This document shows, piece by piece, positions 22,640-34,689 of a stretch of 64,000 bases of DNA. The notes beneath the pieces were generated by a model. It ran no database searches and had not been told where the DNA came from. It saw only the letters and a list, made by a program, of their open reading frames with translations. Source of the DNA: Isoetes taiwanensis (taxonomy: Eukaryota; Streptophyta; Lycopodiopsida; Isoetales; Isoetaceae); contig JAJEKV010000053.1 of the NCBI GenBank assembly GCA_021234155.1, positions 2,509,020-2,573,019 on the forward strand. The letters are read 5' to 3'. The translations under genes and the position numbers were made by a program. Each line of letters begins with the position of its first letter. Positions within the stretch are counted from its first letter, which is position 1.

Positions 22640-24190
22640 AACCCCAATCGGGGGGAGATAGTGTGAGCGGCCTCATATGCTTGTTTTAACATTCTAATTA
22701 ATGAATATCTGACTTATATATATTATTATAGAGGGCTGCCTAACACTGATAATTGGGGCGATCTGGAGCGTCTAAAGTGCCAGGTGGCATATTGGACGGT
22801 TGTGATTGAATGTGTGGATGACGTTGGGCATAGAGCATTTTGGAGATGGTCGGGGAGGCGCTTTGCAACTGGTGGTGATGGCGTGAGCTTCTCGATGTTG
22901 CTGACGGGCTATTGAGATCTGAATTGAAGACTGTTTTTGAGAACTTCGGGGTATGAAAGCCAGGGAATCTTGGATTTTGTGAAGAGTAGGGTACCGGGAG
23001 TTGAGACCGGCGGTAGGGATGAGGAAAATGGTCAGTGTTGTTATGGTAGTGTATGGAATTTTCTGACTAGAGTGGACGGGATGAGAAATCCTAGAGATTA
23101 ATAGCTTGGTTAAATTTTTTTCTCGACATCTTTGTTAAATTGTTTTTCTCGCGACATGCTCCCCGCTATGATTTGTTGATTCCGTTCTCGAAATAAGCGT
23201 GGTGTCGATGCTCCAAGAATCGCATAAGGGCAACAAAAGCTTCGTTTTCCCCTCGGCTCTTCTTCCCCTAACTCTAAGAGGTCGCAAAGCTGTGTTTTTA
23301 CTCGCATTTATTCCTCTCGAGTTCTTCTTGTCAAGTCCTAAGAGGTTACAAAAGTAGGCTACTAAGAGGTCGGGCGAGTAAGCTATAGCTTGTGTTTATT
23401 CCTCTTAGTTCTTCTTCCCAAGCTCAACAAAGAGGTCGGCAAGCGGTCTCTATCGGCCTTGAGTTGTTTTTCAGACAGAGGTGCGAGGCAGCAATCGCTC
23501 TTTTGTTTCGGGTTCCGGCTGCACGCTTAACACTCGATGTTTGCCGGATTTAGCTGTATTGGCGGCGACACCTAGGTTGATGCAAGGAGGCAATCTTTTT
23601 GAGGTTTTTATGGCCGTTGAAGATGACGGCCGGGTGGTTGCATCCGCTGTTGCGGAAAAAAAGCACGACTACCTGTTACATGGCTGCATACTTAGGGCAA
23701 CGTTTTTTAAGCCGGCGGTCTGCGGCAAATAGATTTGGATTATTTTATAGGATTGGGTGAGGTTGGTTCAAATCCCCTATCCTAGCCATAGCCTGCCTGC
23801 TAAGTTCACCCTGTAATTTTCTGTTCTAAGTTTTCTTGGGCATTGGTTGCAGAGTTCCTGATTGGTCCTTGGGTCAGCACATGAACTTCAGATTTGTTCA
23901 TTCACATTCTTGCCTTGAGGCATGCTTTGGGATGCTTCAGGGTCTTGAGGCGTAGATCGATACATGTTCTTGCAAAGATTAGATGCAACTCCAACTGAGT
24001 AGCATATTCATTACCTAAAGCTATGAAACATTAGTGTTTCTTAGTCAGTTCATGCGTACAGAGAGGGGAACATATGCTGTTGTTTGAGTTCAGGATACTC
24101 CAGCTTCATTTTCATCATTGCTAAGATAGTTGTGCTAAAACTAATGGGCCTTTCTGCACATAATTCTTTGTCTATTTTGTCCACAGAATC
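22640..24190. other. No supported gene; degenerate AAGAGGTCG repeats
   Basis: Words CTAAGAGGTCGCAAAG, TTATTCCTCTCGAGTTCTTC and AAGAGGTCGGGCGAG recur with roughly 90-100 bp spacing at 23230-23450. An 83-codon plus frame at 23481-23732 has no recognised motif. Confidence 0.4.
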
Positions 24191-24194
24191 TGAT

Positions 24195-24428
24195 GGCCTT
24201 TTACACGGTTCGCAGGATAAAACAGACACTTGACGTGGCACGCTATCTCACCACCCAACCACGAGCCCTCAGCTATGACACAGCTGCCCCAGAGCTCTCC
24301 CCCGAGCTACTATATAGCATGCACGCCCCTTTGGTCCATCTTTGGACCAAAGCCCTCTTTGGACCATAGGGCTCCTTTTGGACTAAAGGCCCTCTTTGGA
24401 CTCCACGTCCTTAGCATATAGCATTCCC
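24195..24428 (-). repeat. Probable 3' LTR of a minus-strand chromovirus fragment
   Basis: On the minus strand a purine tract (AAGAGGGGGGGAA) follows the chromodomain frame and is directly followed by TGCTATATGCTAAGG, as expected for a polypurine tract and LTR start. A TATATAG TATA-like motif lies about 100 bp further on, and CTTTGGAC/GTCCAAAG repeats fill the U3-like part. The outer end is not fixed. No second LTR is seen in the window. Confidence 0.45.
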
Positions 24429-24470
24429 CCCCTCTTGACATTGCAGCAGTCCTCTGCTGCAAAAGGGTGT

Positions 24471-24752
24471 CTAAATACCTTTAGCCATCCGAGCATAATC
24501 CTTCCTTGGCCCTCGCTTAGGCCGGCTAGTAGAAGCCTGTGCTTGGACTTCCTCTTGTCCCTCGGCTTCCTTTGCTTTCCGATCTTTATATTCTCTAAGA
24601 ATATCCGGATAAGCTTCTAAAACATTGCCACACCCCCATGAAGCGTCCTCCAAAGGTCTGTGAGCGAACTTAACCAAATATTGTCTTGAACCACTAGTGG
24701 ATTTATCCGCCAAAATTGTTTCCGGCTCTAGAACTTCGGAATCATCAATCAA
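24471..24752 (-). pseudogene. Chromodomain end of a Ty3/Gypsy chromovirus polyprotein
   Basis: The frame reads EPETILADKSTSGSRQYLVK, then the aromatic/acidic pattern FAHRPLEDASW and a helix with AYPDILREYKD, followed by a basic tail. This is the chromodomain pattern that chromovirus integrases use to target modified H3 (established for the family). Immediately upstream on the minus strand (about 24760-24930) a frame with FHGPFQVIKVVNENAYQLRL and LPQGWKMHDVVNVSFLKAY is the typical integrase C-terminal region. An in-frame stop separates this from the chromodomain frame. Confidence 0.8.
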
Positions 24753-24924
24753 TTATGGCTCAGTTAACCTCCGAAGTTGAGGTAACTCTTTACCATGATA
24801 AGCCTTTAGGAATGAAACATTCACTACATCATGCATTTTCCAACCTTGAGGCAATCTTAATTGATATGCATTCTCATTGACCACTTTAATAACTTGAAAT
24901 GGTCCATGGAAACGGGGTGCCAAC

Positions 24925-25290
24925 TTAAAATCCTTCTTGCGCGCATCCGCCCTTGGTATAGGAAACCAATTCTTTATGGTTCTTATTCAAAGCGCGATAA
25001 TCTATACACATACGCCAGGAATTATCTTTTTTCTTAACCAACAAGGGTGAAGAACTATGGCGGATCAATCCAGCTTGAAGTAACTCATCAAGCTGGCGCC
25101 TAATCTCAACTTGTTGGCCAGGCATTCTCCGATAAGGAGCTTGATTAGGAGGTTCTTTCCCAACAAGAAGATCAATCTTGTGGTCCTCTATACATTCGTA
25201 ATGCAATGTTGGTGACTTTTCCTTGAAAAGATACCATCACAAGATTGCAAAAAAACAGTTTAACGCTCATTCAATGGAGATGCACTAGAC
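24925..25290 (-). pseudogene. Reverse transcriptase N-terminal fragment, internally deleted chromovirus
   Basis: The frame includes DHKIDLLVGKEPPNQAPYRR, QLDELLQAGLIRHSSSPLLV and KKKDNSWRMCIDYRALNK, which are the conserved first blocks of Ty3/Gypsy reverse transcriptase. Upstream, FLQSCDGIFSRKSHQ continues the usual lead-in after a stop. Directly after RALNK the sequence jumps to integrase C-terminal sequence (KLAPRFHGPFQV). The catalytic RT palm, RNase H, and the integrase zinc and DDE core are missing. One internal deletion explains this. Confidence 0.85.
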
Positions 25291-25299
25291 TTGGGATGC

Positions 25300-26390
25300 A
25301 AAACTACCAAATACACAGAATGAGTTTGCATTGCGAACCGAGAGTACAGACTTTGTCAGTGTAGATGAGTGCTACACTCTTTAGAACGGTATGGTTTGAC
25401 CATATCTAATCAAGCTATGCTGAGTTGGTCCTACCTAACCAGCCGCTCCATGTGATGTTGGGCACGGCTTCAGTAGGGTTACTGGCATCATATCTTTCGG
25501 AGGCGATGGATAAGCGCACTCAAATATGTTCTTAGATACTACCTTGAAATGTTTACCGCCAAGGTTTTTCCCTCGAAAACCCTCTGATACAGAAGTTTTT
25601 TAATCATGGCAGTAATATGTTGGATGTGCTCTTTGATTGGGTCCCATATAGGTCTATTTGTCTTTATGAATGATAAAAATCCATTCAATTCAATTTAATT
25701 CTTTAATGTACAAGTGAAACCTGCCAAATTATATGGCAACCCAGTTTAAGGGGCAGACCTATCTAGAAAATGCTAGCAAGAAATTGAAAGATACAAAAGT
25801 GTTTCCTCCTTGAGGAGCTTAGTGCTAAACCTCAAACCCTCTATTGTTTGATGTTGGCAAAACATATCTTTTCACTTTGGAGATGGAAGCATTACATAGA
25901 ACCATAATTTGTGTAAACAAAGTGTTTGCTATGGATGACGATAGATTTTCCCGTATTGCTCTTCAACAATCCAATAGGCACAAGATGGTCTTGTGAGGTA
26001 GGAGTGGTGTACTAAATAGATGGGATATGTGTGGCCATAATCACTCAAATACAAGGAAGTCTATAATCAGGTGAAGTTGTGTGTCTTTGGTAAACTATGG
26101 AGACTTGAACCTGAAGGTGGGGTAAAAGCATGAAAGGGTGTACGTACATCGTACTAAATTGAAGGACGAATTTGTGCTTTTTTGGGGTACATTTTAGATG
26201 TACATCAAGATACTCTGGTTTGTCGTTTTATGTCAGGTTTGCAATGATTGCAAGATCATCCCTGACAGCGCCCCCAAAATTCTTGGTGAACCACCGAACC
26301 AATGGATTCGTCCCTCCCTTTCCGAAATTCCCCCCTTTCACAGGACGAACACCGAACGAATTCCAGAAGCAAACACATACCAACTGAATC
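25300..26390. other. No supported gene
   Basis: Mostly AT-rich DNA. TGTAC-containing words begin at about 26135 (GTGTACGTACATCGTAC) and anticipate the repeats seen around the transposase-like pseudogene downstream. Confidence 0.4.
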
Positions 26391-26399
26391 TACAAGAAA

Positions 26400-27052
26400 T
26401 ACAAATCAATTTCAATCTGTTCATGGAGGGTGAGAATTCCAATGGAAGTGGTGGTTCTAAGTGCAAGTATGCCGACATTGGACAGTGTTATGCCACAAAA
26501 CAAATAAAAGCAAATAAGTGCTAATGTGCCTGCGGATTGCATCCTCGGGCTTAAGCTTGCAAACGCCATCCGTGATCAAAGATTAGTTTTTGTGCTCGTT
26601 TGTTGCAAGATGACAGGCTTTTTTCTTTTTTTGAACCTCAGAATTGGAAATCCTTCCTAAGTTATTGTTATGAAATCAATGATCGAAAACTTGAAAGATG
26701 GGCTTCAAGAAGTAAAGTCCGCTAATAGCAAAGATAAATTGGGTCAAAACATTCACCATTATCAATGATTGTTGGAAAAAAGGAGATATAAACAAGAATG
26801 TTTCTTCAAAATTGCTAAAGATACTGACCAAGAAATTTATCCAACGCTGCAAAGAAGAAGGAAGATAATGTCATTAAGTGGAGCAAATGTATGGGCTTTG
26901 GCAGGAAGGATGCCAAGATCAAATAGAATCGATGATTCAATCAAATGTCGTTTAAATGGAATTTTGGCTTGATAATACCAAAGTTTCGCCAAAGGTTAGA
27001 GATGTCATGAAGAGGAGAACACAAGCAATACAATACCTTGATATCTCACAGG
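26400..27052 (+). pseudogene. N-terminal exon(s) of a decayed transposase-like gene
   Basis: Discontinuous plus-strand frames include MEGENSNGSGGSKCKYADIG and, near 26960-27052, FWLDNTKVSPKVRDVMKRRT then QAIQYLDISQ, ending at a donor-like ACAG|GTTTGC. In the family I recall, a segment of the form FWxxNTxxSPxxxDVxxRR directly precedes the Cys-rich domain found here downstream of the intron. Several frameshifts or unresolved introns lie before it. Family assignment is from memory of the pattern; a profile search was not possible. Confidence 0.5.
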
Positions 27053-27704
27053 TTTGCTCTTGTAACTGAATCAATTCAGTTTTGGAGATTATGTTTTCTT
27101 CCAAAATTCTTTCATGAGTTTCTTCTGTACATTCTAGTTCTGTTCCGAGTGACCTGTTAATGAATACACATGGTTTTCATGAAATGTATTGCATTTTACA
27201 TTGTCTACATTTTTACATTGTTTACATAGTAGCAGAATTCTTGCAGTGATGTGCTATTAGGTACTTTTTAGATGTACATTCATTAACACTTACATGTCCA
27301 TGCAGCTGCATTTACATGTACTTGAATTTCAAAGTTACATTCGTTTACATTTAAGTGTACTTTCAGGTAATGAAGCCAAACAATTCATACATATATACAT
27401 TAGATATACTGATATTGTAACATTAATGTGATGTACTAATATTGTAACATTAATGAGATGTACATTAGATGTACATTTGCTGTACATTAGATGTACAGTA
27501 ACAGATCAGTGGAACTGTTGGATGTACATTAGATGTACTGATGTACATTAGATGTACATTAACAGATCAGTGGAACTGTTGGCTGGACATTTTATGTACA
27601 TAGAACATACATTAAATGTACAATTGTATAGTTCAATACTCTTTTGGCATCTGGTTGCCGACATCATTTTGCTAACATGGTCTTTAATGCTTTTGTTATT
27701 GCAG
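27053..27704 (+). other. Predicted intron filled with TGTACATYTAATGTACA words
   Basis: Bounded by ACAG|GTTTGC and TTATTGCAG|TCTGAG. It has many TTAGATGTACA, TGTACATT and GATGTACATTAG words, several forming dyads, and a duplicated AACAGATCAGTGGAACTGTT (27499 and 27560). Similar TGTACAT words recur at 29640-29700, after the last coding-like piece. Confidence 0.55.
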
Positions 27705-28661
27705 TCTGAGCTTTATCAACAGTTTGTATATCAGAATCCTGATACCAAAATTCGCCTTCGACAGTTCAAGTATCTGAAACCTGATTGCATAAGGAAATTG
27801 AAGGAGAGAAACACATGTTGTTGTGTCAAACATGAGCAAGCAGATCTGTACAGAAAGGCCTTCAATGATATGAGGAGATCCCTACATGTTAATTGCACTT
27901 GCTGCTGCAGTGTCTGTGCATCCCAGCAAAACAATGGAGTATGTCAAGCAAACAAGAAGACTTTTGATAATGTTAGTATCTTGTGGAGGTCAACAGTTTG
28001 CGAGAAATATGTGACGGATGAATGGCATAAACTAAAATGCATCAAAGGTGAATGTGATGAATGTGGAGTGAAGAAATTAAACATTTGTCCAAACGAGAAA
28101 GATGGAATTCAGAATGTCGACTGGCAAGTATATGCATATGTCAATGAGCCATCCAAAAAAGGTACATCCAGAAGGCTTAGATTAGTTGATTAGAATGACA
28201 AAGCATCTGTTTTGTTAAAGAACATGAAAAATCAGCTTGCTAAGTTTACAGATCATAACTTTACAGCACACTGGCAGAGCAAACAGTTTAAAAGATGTGT
28301 TGAGAAACTCCCGGATAATAGTGTGTTGTCTGTTGTTGACTTTGCAGAGAACTACACATTGAAACCAGGGACAGAAGTGCAATCCGAGCGTTGGAATCCT
28401 GATGAAATTAGTATTTTAATCCATATTTCAATGATGAAAATAGAAGATAAGCTTAAAAAAATAGTGCATTTCTATGTTTCAGATGACAGGAAGCATGACA
28501 CTCATTTTGTGCAACATGGTTTTAAATTACATTTGGGGTGGCTTAAGAATAATGGAGGTGGACACATAAACCTTCATTATGTGTGGTCGGATGGTTGTGC
28601 ATCTCAATTCAAATCACTTATCGCATGGTATAGAATATGTAGATACCATGTTGAAAAATAA
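27705..28661 (+). pseudogene. Transposase-like core: Cys-rich domain plus RNase-H-like region
   Basis: After the acceptor, one frame runs 27705-28661 with a single internal TAG (28191-28193). The first part has KLKERNTCCCVKHEQADLYR and paired cysteines (CTCCCSVCAS; CIKGECDECGVKKLNICP) suggesting zinc binding. The second part has VVDFAENYTLKPGTEVQSER, FYVSDDRKHDTHFVQHGFKL and YVWSDGCASQFKSLIAWYR, with regularly spaced acidic residues in strand-like contexts. I know this signature from an uncharacterised transposase-like family in seed-free plants and animals. The internal TAG sits where a Gln (CAG) is plausible, a change expected from CHG-methylcytosine decay. A TAA ends the frame at 28659. 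Confidence 0.65.
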
Positions 28662-29540
28662 AATTCAGTGATATGGAATTTCTTTGGATCCGCCATGGGA
28701 AAGGCACACATGATGGCGAGGCCGGCATAGCAAAGTTGTGGCTTGAGAGCGAGCAGAGAAAACAAAATGGCATGCCGCTGGATAAAAAGAACAACAGCTT
28801 TGTGCGGTTTTAAGGACCAAGGAATCCGGATTGTGGAAGGGTGTTTTGGGAGGTTGGAAAACAGATGTGAACAAAGTGCAAGCATTCAATTGCAAGACTT
28901 TACCCGGTACTCAGCCAGATAGATTCGTATGTCGTCACTATAAACCCAAACAGATCCAACAAAGTTGCTATGCACACCACTCTCGTGCTTTTTGTGATGC
29001 TTGCATGAACTTCAATTGGTTGAATTGTGAGAACATTAAACATTGTGGAGAATGGTCTCTAAAAGTTTGGAGCCCACGGCATCATATTGCCTCGTGGTGA
29101 AGCGTAAAATGATGTGGATGTTTTGTATGCGTAAGACGAGGCTGGTTTAGATGACACTATAGGAGTTTCTCGGATGTATTTGTGTCTTTTGCAGCACCGC
29201 ACAATGTGGAAGGTGTTTCATACTATGTTCTCTTTGTGCACTAGGGAAAAGCATGCATTGGAAGAAGATTCAATTGATGACTATGGAAATGAATACTCTG
29301 GGCACTAGTGTCATTAAAGGACAATATTATGAACTAATCCCGTGCCGCCACAATAAGTATAAACCGCTTCCTACTAAGAATGTTTTGGTACCGCAGAATC
29401 TGTGATTGGGGTTCAATCCCATTCAAGAAAGTAAATCACAAGTCAAGGGGGCAAGCACAAAGATTTCACTTGCCGATGAAGTCCATGAGACATTGTTATC
29501 ACAACTTCCAGCAATTGTAGATGACATGGGCTAAGTCAGA
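28662..29540 (+). pseudogene. C-terminal remains of the transposase-like gene, frame-broken
   Basis: After the TAA the same frame continues VIWNFFG, then a one-base shift gives RHGKGTHDGEAGIAKLWLES, the second hallmark block of the family. Another shift leads to a plus frame (28831-29100) with TLPGTQPDRFVCRHYKPK and the Cys-rich CDACMNFNWLNCENIKHC. Further pieces to about 29535 read YYELIPCRHNKYKPLP and LADEVHETLLSQLPAIVDDM before a TAA. At least three frameshifts or stops are needed, so this copy cannot make a full-length protein as read. Confidence 0.6.
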
Positions 29541-29954
29541 TCTGTGGTACTTTCCAAAAATATTGTAATACTTTGTTCATATAAAAGATAAGAACTGAAT
29601 ATATTTTCATTGTACATGACATGGACTACTCCAGAAGTGCATTAGGTACATCAATGTACATAAGATGTACAACACATGTACATCTGTTGTACATTCCAGA
29701 AATATTATAAAAATTTGTTAAGTGTAAAGATTAGAATTGAACATAAGAAAGTTGAATTGCATAAACATTAAAAATAGTTTCAGTCATGGCAAAGATAAGA
29801 AATGGGACAGGTTTTCATGTACAAATGGTTGATATATTTATATTGTGGACATAAATACCTGAAAATGAGCATGGCTCATAATTCATGGCCTAGCTTCAAA
29901 ATGTCAGTAGGAGCCTGATATCTTATTGACTATTGCATCATGTCTTCCAGCCCG

Positions 29955-30300
29955 CTAAGAGGCTGAAGAGATATCCTCTAAAGCAGTAGTCCATGCAGTT
30001 TCTATAGCACGTGCCACTGGCAAACCTTTCCATCCTACATGGCGTGCATCTTCCAGGACACGTGCCTTCCCCCAAGGGTTGTGCAACAAGTGATTTGCTG
30101 CCAATATACATTGCATGGTTGCTAGTTCCTGACTATTTTCAATGCGGCCAACCGTTTCCCAAAGTCCAGGAAGAGCAGTGTAGAAGCGACAATCGGTCCC
30201 CAACCCTATGTACTTGCAGCTTGTGTTGGTTTGTATTACCTCTGGGTGCAGCAGAACTCTATCTCTTCGTTTCTTAATAGTCTTTTGTGTTTCAGTCCAT
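29955..30300 (-). CDS. Possible terminal exon of an unknown minus-strand gene
   Basis: A minus-strand acceptor-like site (TTTGCTTTGTAG, near 30303) opens a frame through DEWTETQKTIKKRRDRVLLH, CKYIGLGTDCRFYTALPGLW and NPWGKARVLEDARHVGWKGL, and ends ALEDISSAS before a stop near 29955. The composition is globular and protein-like, with conserved-looking Trp, Cys and Gly positions. I do not recognise it. A probable upstream exon is at 30440-30765. Confidence 0.4.
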
Positions 30301-30439
30301 TCATCTACAAAGCAAATGAAGATCACTTAATTATGTATACAGACTAATAATTGTACCAATAAGAAAGACAGTAAAAACAGAGTACTCAAGTGCAATGAAC
30401 AAAAACTTTGATACATATATTCATAACATTTGAATTTGT

Positions 30440-30788
30440 ACATCACCAAAGTCTGTACCAACAATGGGCGGTCGAGAGGCCAATAACATGATGGCAGTTT
30501 CTCCATTCCTTGCTCCATATATTGACTAAATTTAGGCAAAGAGAGCACCCAAGTTGTTTGCTATAGCTTGCCCCCGAAGAAAATCTGCTCCACCCGCCTC
30601 GATATGCTATTCGTTGCATTAGTCATTGGATGCTCTTTCACATAAACTATACCATCTTGTGCCATTTTGAATCCATTAAGCCATGAAATGAGCTCCATGA
30701 CAAGCAACTGTCGCCATCTAATATCGGTGTCCAAGAGAAAGGACATATGTAGCTTCTGCGCAAGATCTTTCAGTCATCGATCATCGTC
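30440..30788 (-). pseudogene. Upstream exon-like frame of the same minus-strand gene
   Basis: The minus strand reads KLHMSFLLDTDIRWRQLLVM, LISWLNGFKMAQDGIVYVKE and VEQIFFGGKL, then a stop, and continues in frame with TTWVLSLPKFSQYMEQGMEK and DRPLLVQTL before a donor-like GGTGATG. It directly abuts the 5' LTR of the Gypsy element at 30789, which truncates it. The single stop suggests decay or a sequence error. Confidence 0.35.
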
Positions 30789-31377
30789 TGTTAGTCCCGC
30801 CTCCTGATGCACAGACTATTCATGCATCTGCATGCACCAGGTCAAGCTCAAGGATCCTCGGTCGCCCACGGGGTCACCATCAAAGGCTCATGAGAAGACC
30901 AAGCGGCAGACCACGCTTGATCAAAGCCTTTGGTCATTTGAATCAACAGGCGCGCTTCCATAAGACAAGTTCACGGCCGCCAACGCCAGCGTCGGCGCCG
31001 GCGTGATTCTAGGCACTTCAAGAGGCACCTTCCAACATTCACAAGAAATCGGGCCTCCTTCCGTGAGTCCGCACCAGATCGACCAGAGTGTCTATATTGG
31101 GCCCAAGGCCATTGTACTATATATATGAGTAGAGCTAGCACATGAGTTTTAGATGAGTTTTGAGTCTTGTCTCCTTTCGGTTTTCTCTATTTGGAGAGCT
31201 CATGTATTTTCATCATTGATATCAAGGAAGCTTATCATCTTTCTCTCATTTGTTCGTTTTCTTCTTCTTCTTCTCTTCTTGCAAATCCCGCGTGACATAG
31301 TCCCCTGGACTCTCTGTTAGATCCACGGGTCCTCCTGAGAGGGTCGTCTTCCGGGAGTTCGAACCGGACCCCAAACA
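30789..31377 (+). repeat. 5' LTR of a Ty3/Gypsy element
   Basis: The interval begins TGTTAGTCCC and ends CCCCAAACA. It aligns throughout with 41177-41749, including CTATATTGGGCCCAAGGCCA, a TATATATATGAG TATA-like motif near 31120, and ACATAGTCCCCT and GATCCACGGGTCCTC near the end. Differences cluster in the first 220 bp. No target-site duplication is seen. A PBS-like TGCGCGGCCGCCGGGTTCGA follows at 31379, a degenerate match to the TGGCGCCGTTGCCGGGG (tRNA-Asp-type) PBS used by related plant elements. Confidence 0.9.
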
Positions 31378-33500
31378 ATGCGCGGCCGCCGGGTTCGATT
31401 CTATCCTACATTCTTACGTAGCCATGTGCGTCTAATTTCACGCCCGGAAGAACTCCTTTCTCGAGGACCTCTCCGGAAGCGCCATCGCGTCGGGGAACCT
31501 GATTGGCGACATGTATGGAATCATTATGACATAGAGGGAGGCCATCTTCGATCTAGGGCTCGGGCGGCGCCACCCACCCCTCGTGTCTGTCTCGTCCCCA
31601 GTTCCCCCCCAAAGCGTGCAAACATTGCTCACAACCTCGGTCCCTCATCACTATCCGGGGAGCCTTATCAGGCTCAACCTTCTCAACCGTACTTTCATAC
31701 CCCTGAACATGCCTACATCCATCATTCTTCAGGCCATCACGCCTCTTCCTTCACAACCATCATCTCCCGGGTGGACACGGCTATCCACCGCCTCCTTTGC
31801 GCCTACCGGTGAATATCCTTTCCCTACGCTTTCCCATTTGCCCTTCCTTTTACAACCTTCAGATCTCAAAACCAATGCCCCAAATACTTTTCTCAACCAA
31901 ATCACCCCTTCATCGTGGTCCTTCGGGCACCGTGCCACATCCAACTCAACCTCAATATCCTCACTATACCGTTTCTGTCGCCCAAACTTTTTTACATCTA
32001 CCTTCCGGACTCTGAATCGGGACTTATCCCACCTTTGGCAACACGAAAGGCAAACCCGTTAGACCAAAGTGCTCAGGCCCACATGGAAGAATTTGAGGCT
32101 CGGCTGTCCTAAATGGTCATGCGCAACCTCAACCGAATTCCACATCTTTTTCCACCACCTCTGCGTGGCTCTCCTCATCAATGGCTCATGTCCAACAAAA
32201 GCCATTGGAAACAAGATCGGTCCTAAATGCGCCTTTGCTTTTACGTCTCATTACGGGACCACCGGATGATGATCAACTTCATCTCAAGCAACTCAATGAA
32301 CTTCAACAAGAGCCCACAGTGCCTCGGATTTTATGGGATCGACTTCATATTCGCTAAAGTAAGCTCAAGGAGTACCCCACACGAGCCGGATTTTGGTCTG
32401 GTTTCTCCAAGGACTTCCTCCCAGCTATTCGACTCATGATCAATACCAAGGTCCCAAGACTTTGGAGCGTGGCTATCGACCTGTCAATCACTCGGCCAAT
32501 GTTTCCTCGGGCGTGGCTCTTCAAGAGCTCCCGCTCATTCCACTCCATGGTTCCACAAACTACATTCGTCCTCAACACGCTTATTCCACAGGCCTTCAAA
32601 TCACGGTGCCATATTTGCAAATACCAAGGCCATTTGGCAAATGAGTGCAACTCCACCAATGGCCCGCCTCATTGCAAAGCGATGCAACATGTGCAATCAT
32701 GCCACGGAAGAGTGCACTCGCACTCATCCCACACCGCTCACAACAAAATGGTTTATCAAGTGCAAACCACACCTCGGCAATAATCGCGACTATCGGCCAC
32801 CACCACCACTTTGGGGTGCAAAACCGCGCCAACTCTATCAGACATGGGAGCAACCACGGGGATCCAACCAACGTCCTCCTTTTGATCCTTCTAAAGCTCG
32901 TGTTATCACCATCAAGAATGGGGTCATACCACCACCCGCGTGTCCTCAACTTCCACAAGTTCGTGCACGCTTCACGGCACAAATCGGACCACATTATCGT
33001 CAGCCTCACGGCTTACCAACTTCTGGATTGCTAATGGCAAACAAGGCCCGAGACCAGTTCTTAAGAAGCCACCAAGAGCGCCTCAAAGAATCACGCTATC
33101 AACCAGCTCCAGCAAATCAACCTCACCGGATCAACAAGCCCAAGAGGAAATTTTTCAGGGCACTTAATCCTCCGATCCAGCCCGTCAAATTGGGTTGGTT
33201 TAGTTTCACGCCGCACCAAGGCATCACGCCCTTGACCATTATTCGAATGGCATGCAACCGCCTTTGCGCTGACACCATTCCTCATGAGGACGGCGAAAAA
33301 AGGTTCACTTTGCACGACTTGGAGAAGCTCATGCCACATGTCATGCCCAAAGTTAAGCCAAAGCATTTTGAACCTCATGCAAAGCCGCTGAAGGCCGCAC
33401 ATTGGCAAACGTTCATGCCACCACCGAGCTCAACAAAAGACAAGATACCCCTTCCACATCTCAACCTCCACGCCTCGGGCGTATCCCAATATTGTCTTTG
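31378..33500 (+). pseudogene. gag region of the Ty3/Gypsy element
   Basis: Several overlapping plus-strand frames replace one gag frame, indicating many small indels. A perfect zinc knuckle of the CX2CX4HX4C type, CHICKYQGHLANEC, is encoded near 32600-32645 and a degenerate second Cys/His cluster follows. The region upstream is Pro/Ser/His-rich. Gag forms the particle and binds RNA through this knuckle (family knowledge). The first ATG is at the LTR junction and may not be the true start. Confidence 0.75.
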
Positions 33501-33734
33501 AGGTTGACTTACTCAAAAAGTTGTTTGCCTCGCCACGCACTCCGCACCAGGTGGAACCAAAGGATCCTTTTTTCTCATGTGCCTCTAGAACTCCAAGAGA
33601 AGCTAGCCAAGATCAAAATTCCTTTAAGCTTGGCAACCATTTTAAAACTCGTCCCCCTCTCAAGGACCGGTTACCACTCCCAACCGCTTTTAGTTGGGGG
33701 CGTGGCTACCTCTACACCCACGGTCCATGCCACG

Positions 33735-34070
33735 GTGATTTGGTAATCGCCAAGTCAACCATGTTCAAATAGATGGAGGTAGCGCGCCAATCTCATCACG
33801 GATAAACTCCGCAAACAAATGGGCATCACACAACTCTTTGGGCCCCATATGACATCAAATTGGCTAATGGCCATATCACGCGACCTCAAGGCGTCACACC
33901 TATTCTTCACATCAACATTGGTGATCTCCGCTTCCCATGGAATTTGAGTTTGGAAAGTGGCGAAGATCCGGTGACTATGAAATGCTGGTCGGCACCTTTT
34001 CTCCGCCGGGCAAAGAGTATCCATTATCGGGCCGGGACCGCTTAGTCATCAATGATGGTCATCTCAATGC
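33735..34070 (+). pseudogene. Aspartic-protease-like region
   Basis: The plus strand encodes VQIDGGSAPIS near 33768, matching the D-G-G-S-A form of the retropepsin active site in related plant Gypsy elements, followed by frames with IKLANGHITRPQGVTPILHI and NIGDLRFPW. Frames are broken around it. Protease assignment rests on this motif and its position between gag and RT. Confidence 0.55.
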
Positions 34071-34689
34071 CACCATGGACTTGCAAGCGAGTGTGGATCA
34101 TTTCGGTTGACAATGCGGAACCCTCTCTCGGACCGCATTCCGGCGAAGCTCGAAATATTTATCAAGTTCGGGCTCCACTGCGAAGTGCGCCTCACGACCT
34201 ACCCCCAATATCTTGATCCTTGGGGAGAAATGACTCTTGATCGGGACCGTGTGGGTGCTTTGCTTGACCCCACCGCTCCTTGCAATCGAATCCAACGTTG
34301 ATCACTTTTGAATGTCGACCCTCCTACAACTCTGTTGATGTACACGCCGTCATGAAGCAACCTCTGGCTGGATGAAACCGAAAGCAACCCCTCTTTTCAC
34401 CACGCAAAGTGCCACGCGATCCGGTTATGCTCCAACCTCCTGCACACATTGTCCGGATACCGAAGTAATACCCCATATTCGGACTCGAAGTCGAGATTGT
34501 GGACGTCGGCAACAATCAAAACGCATTCGATTGCCAAATCTTCCGGCTCCTTATCGCAAGCGGGGCCGCCAAGCCGTTCAAAAATTCAAACACATTTTCA
34601 CGGAGTTACAAAGATCTTGGGAATCAACAAAAAGCTTGGGGAACTCACCATTCCTACCAAATCTGATGCGACCGTAGCAACTTAGCGGC

